Of a DNA stretch of 64,000 nt, positions 36,101-48,100 are shown one piece after another. The DNA is from Adenanthera pavonina. Taxonomy: Eukaryota; Streptophyta; Magnoliopsida; Fabales; Fabaceae. The stretch covers positions 17,036,001-17,100,000 of the forward strand of contig JAIVEN010000014.1 in NCBI GenBank assembly GCA_026686845.1, given 5' to 3'. The notes beneath the pieces were generated by a model. The model was not told the DNA's origin. It saw only the letters and a list, made by a program, of their open reading frames with translations, and did no database searches. The stretch's first letter is position 1. Every line of letters starts with the position of its first letter. Position numbers and translations under genes: made by a program.

Positions 36101-39100
36101 AACTCAGAGAAAGCCAATTTCCAGAAAAAAAAAAAATCCATCTCAGATCGCTGATTTAGGTAAGCTGTGGAGAATGATATCTCAAACTCACAGCGTCTTG
36201 CCTTAGAGGTGGAGGAGGAGTACTGGAGGAAGTCACCAAATGACCAAATCCACATCAAGTTCCCTCTCTTTGTTCACAAGTACGACGACGTGAAGAAGCT
36301 CGAACTGCTGAAGAAGCTCTTTGTCAAGTGGTGTGACATTTTGTCATATACATTAGAGGTCTCTGAGTTTGAAACAGAGGTGCATGAAGAACAATTCCAT
36401 AGGATTCTCAAATCCGAGCAAGACGAAAGGGAGAGGGAGAGAAAGAAGAAGAGGGAGACACCACCGGTGACAGTGGACTGTGGAGGAGGTATGCCGGTGG
36501 TGGTGACTATGGTTGAGGTTCGCCAATGGTGGTGGACTGCGGAGGTTCACCAATGGTGATGGGTTGCGAAAGTTCACCGGTCGCTATAGGTATTTTTGTC
36601 CCAAAAATTTCATTGCTAAGCTTCACCCTCCATTCCCATGGGTCCCTATGGGTTTAGGGATTCCCACATATGGGGGAGTTCTTCATTCCCATCCATCATT
36701 ACTTCCTCATACCAAACACTAGTCACCCTCCATTCCCTCACCCTCATTCCCTCCTACCAAACGGTACCTAAGAGTTTGTTTTCCTGATTTGTGAAGTGAT
36801 TTGAGGGATTTTAAGCTATTTTATTATCCTCTTTATTGTACTAGGCTTCCTCATCAATAACATTTTTCTTATAATTAAAAAACTTTTCATTTCATGTAAA
36901 TTACATGTAGAGCTTGAAATGAAACTCAGTCCTTTTAAATTTGCATAGGCCCCATAAGGCTGAGTCTCCAATGTTTATGTGTTTTTGGAGTTAAGAGAAT
37001 AGCAACTATCTTTCTTTACGTTATGAAGTTGCATAGTGCATTTGGGATAATGTTTTCTCTATGATGGGAATTGGCTTTGCCCAAATAACTTGGATCAGGT
37101 TATTCTCATTTGCTTTCATGGCTTTGGAGTTATGAAGGATAACAAATCATTGTTAAAGTCTCCTATCGCAGCAAGAATGTGGTGCATTTGGTTGAAGTGT
37201 AGTGCCGTTATTTTTGGCGTTAGAATTACCCCTTTGCATTGTCTTGGGGACTAAATTACTTTCTTAGCTTCACTACTGTGGATATCTTCCAGTTTTTTTG
37301 GGCGTTTAAAGTGCCATAATTTTTAGCAATAGAATTGCCCCTAGCATGGTCTTTGGGCCTAAATTACTTTCTTATCTTCACTGTGGATTTTTACTTAAGG
37401 TTTTTATGATAAAGTGTAGTGCCATAATTTTTAGCAATAGAATTGCCCTGCATTGTCTTCGGGACAAGTTTTCTTTCTTAGCTTCACTGTGAATCTCTAC
37501 CAATGTTTTTTTGTTTTTTTGAAGTGTCTTGACATATATGGGATAACACATTTAAGCTCTGAAATTACCTAGTGGAAATTCTCCAGGTCCGCTGGACAGA
37601 TTCAACATTTAATGTAAATGTTAGTAGTCAACAGCACAAATAGTTAGCAGTTAGGCACGATAGATGTCCACGAGCCTTAGAATTAGAAAAGCACATGGTG
37701 CAAACATGGAGAAAAATACCCTTTGAACTTGCATTGAATCATTTCTTCATTCCTTTTGTCAAACTGGTAACTAGTTTCGCTTTTTGTGTTAACAAAAATC
37801 ATTCTCAGCTTTTTAGGTTTTAAAAACATTTTGTTTTATAGATTCTGATAATGAATCTTCTTACAGATTTTCTTCTACACTTCTGACTTTTATCTTGAGC
37901 TGGACCTTGGGAGCATCTGTTGGATTTCATATGGGAGGATGGAAATGTTTAAGAGATGTAGTGTTGAAGTTTAAAAAGGTTTGCCTTCATTTATTGCCTT
38001 ATTTCATAATTGGAGTTTAGAAAGACATGCAGGTTTTTATCTAATTATGACATGCATTTTGTCAGGCTACTAAACAAGGAGTGGGGTTCACTTTTTTTTT
38101 TTATTATTAAAGGACAATTTTATTTCAACAACAGAAAACATTACAAGGATAATGACAAATAGAGACAACAGTAACACATCTTTGCACCTCTATATCCTCA
38201 ACACAGCCAATGTTAAATGAGGAGTGAGGTTCACTTTTGTTAGACATCATTATAATGCATGAAATAAAATTGGGTGTTTGAATTAAATTCTCCTGCTGAA
38301 TTTCTGATGGAAAATAAAAAAAATATGCTAGGTGTAAAAAGAATTAGTTTAGTTTATCTTTGATTTAATTAAGTTTATTTTGAATTTATTTATTAGGATT
38401 TAGTTTATTTTTAAATTAAGGTTTATCTTTTTGTTTAGATTTAAAATAATTTCAAAAGAGTTTTCTCCTTTTAGGACTCTAGCTAGGATTAGGATTTGGG
38501 TTTTATAGATAAGAGCCATGACTTCTTAACTGTACTCCGACTTTAATTATTGATTTGAATAAAATTTTGAGAATTTTCAGTGTTATCTCTCTCAAATTCT
38601 TCTACTTTTCCCTCCCTTTTTCCTTCTCTCTCCCTTACTCTTTCCTAGTGTCCTGCATCAATTTCTGCATGTTTTGATTGTATTTTTTATTTGTGTATCA
38701 AATACCTGTGCCGCCCCCTGCCCTGGAAATGGTATGGCTATGATGATTACAATTCCCTATTTGGTCAAAAGTCAAAATTATCCTGTGTTTTGAACAAATT
38801 TTCATTTCCAAGAAGATGTTCACAGAACTCAGTGAACTCCTTAGGGTGAAAAACAAATTTTTTTTTTAATTATAACAATCAATATACATATAAAAGTAGA
38901 ATGAGGAGTAACTTGACTTTTGCCATTCACCCTGATTTCTGTATTTTTTTAGAGAAAGTTTGACTCTCCATTGCAGGCTCTAATTTCTGTATTTTTCTTT
39001 TAAAAAGTTTGATTATCCACATGCAGTGCACAGGTGCCGTGCTAGTTTTCAGATAAAATTAAGATGTTATCTCAAAACTATGTTTTGTTATTTGTTGGTG

Positions 39101-42100
39101 CATCTTTCATATTGCTTGTGGATTGGGTTACCCTCGGTCCCCTCACTCTTTCCTTTGTTTCTTCGTGTTGCACGAGTTTTTGTGCTTGAGTTGTTCAGTT
39201 TTTATTTGCAAACAGTCCTTGTTATAGCTTCTGCCATTGTGCCATGTAGTTGTAGTGTATTGTCTCTGTCTTAGATATTACTAAATGGATCTTTGTCTAT
39301 CCTTGGATTTTTTCTCATCAAGTTTTCCATTGGCTTTAGAAATCTATGAGCAACATGGTTCTGTTGATCTGGGTTTTTATTATGTATTTATTGATTATTA
39401 ATATGAATATGAATTAATTCTTAATGTTTATTTTAATTCTTTCAATACAGCCCCAATATGTGTGATCTTAGTTGAAATCCTGTTTTATTCTATCTGGATG
39501 TGATGTTTGTTTTGTTGGTAGACTTCTTTTTTAAGGTTTCATAGCAATATAACTATTTGATTTATAACATGTACAGGGTGCTGTTGAATCTGTATACGTT
39601 GGTGAAATTAAACTTAGCTTGTGCCTTGCGGCTGTTCTTTCTCAAGGTCCAAACCTGCAAATATTAGTATGTGACTTAAAAGTTGTTTTGAGGTCTTCAA
39701 ACAAAAGCCCTGGAAAAACAAAAAGAAGAAAACCCCGTACTTCTTCCTGTTCTTCAGGCAAGAGAAAATGGATCATGGTTGTAGCCGATATTGCAAGATA
39801 TCTGTCTGTTTGTGTGAGAGATGTGGTTCTGAAGGTACGCATCTCATAATATGTTCTGCTTATTTCCATTGTTTCTTCAAGGTAATCTCTATTTCTGACA
39901 TGCAAATAGACTGGACACCTATTGTAAAATAACTTCCAAGAGTTTTTGTTACATTGTTCTGTATTTTTTGTGTTTCGCTTTATTAAATATTCTGATTCTA
40001 ATTTGAGGATTTCTTATCTTCACCAATTTGTACTTTCTTCTTGTTCCAATTCAACTTCTTTCTTTTTCCCCCCAAAAAAAATAGTGCCGGCAAATTTATC
40101 ACATGTATTCCACGTGTTAGTGGCATTTCATGATATAGATTGCATTGTTAGAATAATTAAAAAATAATATGTTGTGATTAGTGGCAGAGCCAGGAGTTGG
40201 GGCTAGTTGGCAAATTTTTAGAATATTTTTTTTATATTTTATTTTTAAAATTACAGTTTTCTACTAAATCACTTTAATAAAATGCTTCTCTTCAGATTTT
40301 GGATTAAACTAAATAATATTATATCATGATTTTTTTCTCTTAAATCTATAAACAAATTTGAATTTAACTGAGTAATGTACCAAAACTTATGGTTCATATT
40401 AAAATTAACAATTTCTCTACCAACAAATGAGGAAATAATTCTATATCTTTTCAACATGTATACATGAGAAGAATACACTGCAAAAGAATACATTATCATT
40501 AACATCATCCTAATAATTTCATGTCCAACTCAGGATAACATTTTGGAAAAAAATCTAATGAAGTGTGTACAAATTTATTACTGTGAATTTGGAAAACATA
40601 TATTCAGAAGGCACAAAAAAATATTTTACTCAACAATATTTCAAAAATTTTTGCATTACCTTAAATTGAGTTTAATTGAAAGTAATATATTGACATTTAT
40701 ACTTGGTTTGGTTCTACTCTATTATCATAGAACTACTGATTACAAACTGTAGATTTTTGTGAGAAAAAGGGGGAGTCCTCCTTGCACCTCCACCCTTCGT
40801 ATTGAGTATTATTTATAATTACATAATAATACAATTTGTTACACATAATCAGGAAGAGAATAAATTTAAAACTATTTGAACCAGTTGAGGATTAAAAGCC
40901 CATAAGACTCAGTCGAATAGATAAGAGATTTAATCATATCTAATAAGTAACTAATGGATAAAAAAATAAATATCGATCAACATTCCCTCTTAAGCTAGTG
41001 AATGGATATTCAACATTCCTAGCTTGCTCTCTAATGCTTCATGCTTAACTTTGGCTAGAGCTTTAGTAAGAATGTCAGCAGCTTGTCCAGCAGATGAAAC
41101 ATGTTTGAGATCAATGATGTCATCTTCAACTTTCTCTTTGATAAAGTTTCTATCTAACTCGACATGTTTGGTCTGAGCATGATGAATTGGGTTGTTGACA
41201 ATACTAATAGTTACCATATTGTCACACAACACATCCATAGGTCCTGCGATAGGAACTTTGAGTTCTTCTAGTAGCCTTTTAAGCCACAAACCTTTGCAGA
41301 TGCCCATACTAAGTGCCTTGTACTTAACTTCAGCACTACTTCGAGCTACCACAGATTGCTTCTTACTTCTCGAAGTAAGTAAGTTACCCTAAAGATAGGT
41401 ACAATACCTGATGCTTGACCTTCTATCTATGACTGATCCAACCTAGTCTGCATTAGTATAAACAGTAATTCGTCTAGAATCATTCTTCTTGAATTTTATT
41501 CCGTTCCTAGGTGTCATCTTTAAATACCTTAGGATTCTATAAACAGCAGCCATGTGGTTTTCTGTGGGGCTATTCATAAATTGGCTAACAACACTGATAG
41601 GAAAACTAATATCTGGTCTAGTATGAGAAAGATAAATAAGTTTTCCTACTAATATCTGGTCAATTGATAAGATCATCTTGATGGTATTGAACTTGGCCAC
41701 TGGAGCAAAGGTCTCTTGGTAGTCCACTCCATGTTTGACTGAATCCTTTTGCCACTAATCTTGCTTTGTGTTTGTTGATGCTGCCATTAGAATTATATTT
41801 GATGGTGAAAATCCATTTGCATCCTACTGGTTTCTTTCCTGCACGCAGATCAGTAATTATCCAAGTCCCATTTTTATTAAGAGCATCTAATTCATCTTGC
41901 ATAGCTTTCTTCCATTTCAGTTGCATCATTGCCTCATCTACATGTTGTGGAATTTTCTCACATGAGAGATTAGTAATAAGACATTTAAATCTGGGAGATA
42001 ATTTATCATAAGAAATGAAATTCCCTATAGGATGAAGAGTGCATTGTCTTACCTCTTTCAGAAGTGCTATAGGAAGATCATCCACAGCCACCAACTCTAG

Positions 42101-45100
42101 ACTAGGAGATCTAGAATAGGTCAACCATTTCTGCTTTGCTGTTTTACTTTGTTAGCATTTCTCCAGCATGTTTTGTTCTTCAATCTGTTCTGGATTTTCT
42201 ACAACAGTTTCTGCAACTACCTGTCCAGATTTTCCAGAACTTTCAGAATTTTATGCGACTATAGAATCAGAATTAGCAGCCTGAACCTGAACCTCCACTG
42301 AATTAATTCCAGCAGCAGAAGAGCTAGAGCTAGGTACAGACATAATAGAAAATGGATCAAGTTCTCCAAATTCACATTCCTCACTCCTCTCCCCCTAAAT
42401 GGGCAATTTGGGATAGAATGGAGTAGTTAAAAAAAAAGTGACATCCTGGAGACAAAAAACTTTTTAGATGTTGGGGAATAACATTTATAACCCTTCTTTC
42501 TAGAAGCATAGCCTTAGAAAATACATTTTTTGGACTGCCTTTCTATCTTAGCCCCTTTATACATATGAACAAATGCAGTGTGATGTAGGACAGGGTAGGG
42601 GAAGGGTAGAAGATAGATGAGAGAAGAGAAATTTAAGGAGAAGAGGAAATTTACTGAATAACTCTCAATATTCAATCAATAATATTCAATCAATAAGGAA
42701 ATAGTTTAGTTACAATGAGGGGTCCTAAGGTTTATTTATAGAGTCTCAAATTCTAATCTAACTAGGATCCTAAAAAGATAAAATAATTTAAATCTAAACA
42801 AAAGATAAATATTAACTAAACTATATCCAAAAATATAAGATAAAGATAAATCTAAAATAACCCAATTCTAAAAGATAAAATAAATTCAAAATAAATTAAA
42901 TTTAAATAACGTAATATCCTAATTATTTTATGATAATCTAATTATCTCTTTTGCATCATTCTCCCCCGCTTGAAAGAACTCTCCTTCTGAGAGTTAAGCT
43001 GATACTTCATCTCCTTGCTTCCTTTCATAATCTGCTTCTTGGTCAAAAGATAAAGGCTTTGATTCTTTAACCTTGATTTCCCTTGTTTAGTCGAATCTTT
43101 ATTCTCAATTTCGGGCTTAGCAGGATGCAACAAGATTGTTTTTCCCTTATACTTGAATGAATGAGTGTTCTCCCGACCATGGCTTGTAACATCATTATCA
43201 TAGAGCCATGGTCTTACCAATAAAATGTAAGCAGCATCTATAGGAAGGGTATTGCATAAAACTTCTTCATGATACTCTCCTAATTGAAGGGGAACACGGC
43301 ATCAATGTGTAATGGTTAAAGAAGTCTTTTCATCAAACCCATGCTACTTGAAAAGGCTTGGGATAAGGCTCTTGCTTAAGACCAAGTCTGGCAACTCCTT
43401 GGCTGGAAATTGCATTCCTGACGCTTCTTCCATCAATAACTAACTTATAAGACTTACCTCTACACTTCACAAAAGTTTGAGAGATGCTTGTTCTCTTCCA
43501 AGAATCATTAGGCGAGGGGACAAACAACATGCATCTCATCACACCCATGCGTCTTGTTTCACAGTCATCCACAATAATCTCTTCGTCCACGTCTGAAGGA
43601 CACTCAACTGGGTCAATCACCACATTAGCATCTACCACTTCCTCCTTATGCTCAGTCAGGGATTCAAGAAGTAGAGCACGTTATGGACACCTTGATGCGA
43701 TGTGACCTTTAGAATGACAGCAAAAACACTCAATGGCAGAACCTTTACAACGGAAGTTGGAACTTGTCGATTCAACATTCTTAGAAGCACTTCCGTTAGG
43801 ACTAGTTGTCTGACTAGATTGAAACGAAGAACTAGTCTTGAAAGGAGGCACTTCAGTAAAGTGGTTGGATTGTGTGAAACTATGAGCTTGGCGAGAATTA
43901 ATACCCTGAGAAGCAAAACACTTGTCATATGAATTCTTGAGTAAGGACTCTACCTCCAAGGCCTTATGGTACGCCTCCTTGAAAGATTCAGGAGGATTCA
44001 GCTTAAGTTCTTGCTGTATATTAGCTCGAAGACCGTTGACAAACTTTTGAATTGTCATCCAAGGGTCTTCTTTAACCTCACATCGAATCATTAGTTCATC
44101 AAAATGAGCCATATAATCAGATACTGTGGTAGCCTGTCTCAAGTTCAGCCATTGATTGAACAGCTGACTCTTATAATGGGTAGATACATATTTCTCTTTT
44201 AACTTCATCTTCATCTCTGCCCAAGTACTAATTGGGGGCTGTCTTAGGTGCTCTAGTTTTTGCTGCTCATTCTGCCAATACTTCTTGGCAGACCCGACAA
44301 GTTTCATCTTAGTAAAATGAACTCGATGCACATCGCTTATCTTGTACCATTCAAAATAGTCCCCCATACTAGACAACCAATCCAAAAAGGTGCTTGAATC
44401 TAATTGGCCGTCGAACTTAGGAGCGTCGACTTTGACCTTCTTAGAGATGTCATCCAGTTGAGTTTGTCTATAACCTCCCCTATGATTTCTAGGGGGTGAC
44501 TCATATCTTCAGTTATAATAATCTCTTTGCTCATGATCAACCCACTGATCTTCTACATAGTCATGTTGGGAGTCACAAGTTATACGAGGAGGACTTATGA
44601 GATTCCTGTTTCTGTTGCTGTTTGCAAACTGATGATTCCCAATAGGTGGAGGTCGTGCATTATTAAAGGAAGGAGTGTATCCATCCCTTAAGTTAATTTC
44701 TTTGCGAACTTTTGAACCTTCAAAAGTTGCTTCAGTTGTATATTGTGTCTTTGCCTTTAATGGTCTGCATAAGGTCTTCACACATCTTCCTCAATTTTTC
44801 AATGCCACAGTTTGTTTCCTCAAACCTTCGGTCCATGGTGTCAAACCTGTGATTCATATGCTGATTCACTGTCTCAATTGCTTGATCAACATACTCTGTA
44901 CTACATCTCTTAACTTCTTCTAGTTGATTTAGAGTTATTTGGGAATTTTTAGTCATGGTGAATCCCAAAAATACTTTCCACTAGTTTAAAACAAAGTAGA
45001 AATGAAGGAAATCGTGCGAAAACACCTTAGAAACAGTGAAAAACGCGACTTGGTTGAATTTGGACATTGTAGCGTGTAGGGCGCATGAAGCCCATGTGCA

Positions 45101-48100
45101 AGGAAGTTGGCCTACGCATGAGGGTGCGTGGCCGGGATGCTGGAGACGGCATTTAGTGGACGGGCTAGGTTCTCTCCGGCAAGGTGACCGGTGGTAGCCG
45201 TGAGGTGATCGGACGTTGGCAACTAAGGGTTCTGGCTTCGGCAGTGAAATTCCTTGGGTTCCGGTGAGTGTTTTGGTGGTTTTCTGATGAGGGAAGTGTG
45301 TAAGGGCGTGGGAAAACTTGCTTTGATACCAAATTGAGGTAGGACAGGGTAGGGGAATAGATGAGAAGAGGAGAAATTTAAGAAGAGGAAATTTACTGAA
45401 CAACTCTCAATATTCAATCAATAAGGAAATAATTTAGCTACAATGAGGGGTCCTAAGGTTTATTTATAGTCTCAAATCCTAATTCAACTAGGATTCTAAA
45501 AAGATAAAATAATTTAAATCTAAACAATAGATAAATATTAGCTAAACTATATCTTAAAATATAAGATAAAGATAAATCTAAAATAACCCAATTCTAAAAG
45601 ATAAAATAAATTAAATCTAAATAACCTAATATCCTAATTATTTTATGATAATCTAATTATCTCTCTGTGTCACAGTGCATCCAAAAATATGAAATGATAA
45701 TGTTTGGATGAAGGTAGCAGCTGTAGGAAATGTTTTTAGAAGCACATTATAGGGAGTTTGAAAATTAAGTACATGTGAAGGCATATGATTAATCAAGTAA
45801 GTAGCTGTCAAGATAGCTTCTCCCTAATAACACTTAGGTGTATTAGCTCTAATTAATAAAGACCGAGCAACAGTAACCAAATGTATGTTTTTTCTTTTTG
45901 AAACATCGTTTTGCTGTGGTGAGTAAATATAGGTAGTTTGATGCACAATCCCTTTGTCAGATACAAATTCCCTCATAGTAGAGTTACAAAATTCTGTACC
46001 ACTATCTGTTCGCAAGACTTTGATGGATGCATGAAACTGATTTTGTATCAGGTGATGAAAATTTTTAAACAGTTAAGGCACTTCAGATTTTTCTTTAAGC
46101 AAGTAGGTCCATGTTGTGCGCGTATGATCATCCACAAAAATTAGAAACCACTTAGCACCATATAAATTCTTGGTCCTTGAGGGACCCCAAACATCACTAT
46201 GGATCAAATGAAAGGATTCAGTAGAAATATGAGGGTGTTAAGGATAAAAGGATTTAATATGCTTAGAAAATTGGCTAACTTTACATTCAAATGTAACTTG
46301 TTTATTAGGAACATGATGAGGAAACAATTTTTTCATGTAATCCAAATTAGGATGTCTTCACCTAAAGTGCCACAATTCTAGATCACTGGCTGCAAACAAA
46401 GCAGTTTTATTCATATATTTATTCTCTGTTGCAAAATCATTTTTATCATTCAACAAGTAGAGCCCAGCTTGCACCTCAGTATTCCCAATAGTCACCCATG
46501 TCTCCAAGTCCTAAAATAAGATAACACATTGTCTTTGAATCGGAACCACAATATAATCATAATCTCTTGTTAGTTTGCTGATTGATAAAAGATTGTAAGA
46601 TAACTGAGGAACAAGTAACACATCATTCAAGATTAATTTTTCTGAAAGTTTTACAGTGCCAATCCCTTCCATTTTAGCTTGGCTACCATCAGCCACTGTT
46701 ACAAAATATTATCCCTCATAAGGTCGTATTTCAGAAAAACAAGAAGAATTATCTGTCAGATGATCAGTAGCACTTGAGTCTATTACCCAAGAATTACCGC
46801 TTTCTGTATTGGTAGTCAATGCCATGGACTGGTTGTTGGTGCTAGCAATGAGTCTCGTGCCCTTATCCTTCATTTGGATATTTTTACCAAACATTTTCTG
46901 CAACACCTGCAATTATTTTGGTGGGAATGACATAGGACTTTTACCATTATTGGCAACAAATCCGCTGCTTCCCTTGCATTTGAGATTTTCTGGTTTGCCA
47001 TGAAGTGGGCAGCATGTATCTTTAGTTTGTCCCACCTTACTATAGTGCTCACAGGTGGGGCTACTTCCTTTCTTTTGCTGAGAGTCCAAGGTATTTCCCT
47101 TGATTGCCAAGGCTACTGACTCAATACTCTGTATAAAACTTGAATTTCCAACCAATTTCTTTTTACTTTCCTCTTGCTTGGCTACAAAAAATACTTCTTT
47201 CAGACTGGGAAGTTTTTTGGGACTTATGATTCTTCCTTTGAAATCATTGAAGGTTGAATTGAGTCTGAGAATAAATTTGAATAGGCATCTCTCCTCTTTG
47301 ATTTGTTGATACTATACACCATCTCTAATACATAACCAAGTGTAATCCTCATACAAATCTAGTTGTTGCCAGTGCTTCATTAGAGTATTATAGTATTCAA
47401 TTTCTCCAAATGAATTCTGGCGAAAATCATGGAGGAAGGATTCAATATCGAAGGATTCAATATCAAGAATCGCAGCTTTGTTCTTTAATGAGGAGTATGT
47501 CTCCTTAGCAACCACCCATACTTCATGGGTTGACTGGTAGAGCGTAAAGTTTGAATCAATATTTGATGTCATTGAATTGATGAGCCAGGCTTGAACCATA
47601 CTATCATCTGCTTCCCATTCTTTGTATTTGGGATCATCTAAATTAGGTGGAATAGTTGAACTAGTGAGAAAACCAAGTTTCCCTTTGCTAGTAACAAACA
47701 ACTTCACGTTGGCACTCCATTGCAAGTAGTTCTGCCCATTCAATCGGTGAGCAGTAATGATGATTGGACTCAATTCTGGCACTTGGGAAGTCGAAGCTTG
47801 TTGTTTTATCGGAGGTTGAGAGTGAATTTCCAATGAAGAGCTGTCTTCCCAATGGTCTCCGGTGTTCAAAGCCAGCGAACCAAACTGAACCATCGTGGAT
47901 CAGGGTGTGGCTCTGATACCATGTAGATTTTTGTGAGAAAAAGGGTAAGTGCTCCTTGCACCCCCACCCTTGGTATTGAGTATTATTTATAATTACATAA
48001 TAATGCAGTTTGTTACATATAATTAGAAAGAGAATAGATTTAAAACTATTTGAACCGGTTGAGGATAGAAAGCCCATAAGACTCGGTCAAATAGATAAGA

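Noticed and set aside
44981..45403. 140-codon - strand ORF upstream of the gag-only element's gag
   Set aside because: It spans the LTR/PBS boundary and the leader; composition is low complexity with no motif. Best read as untranslated leader.
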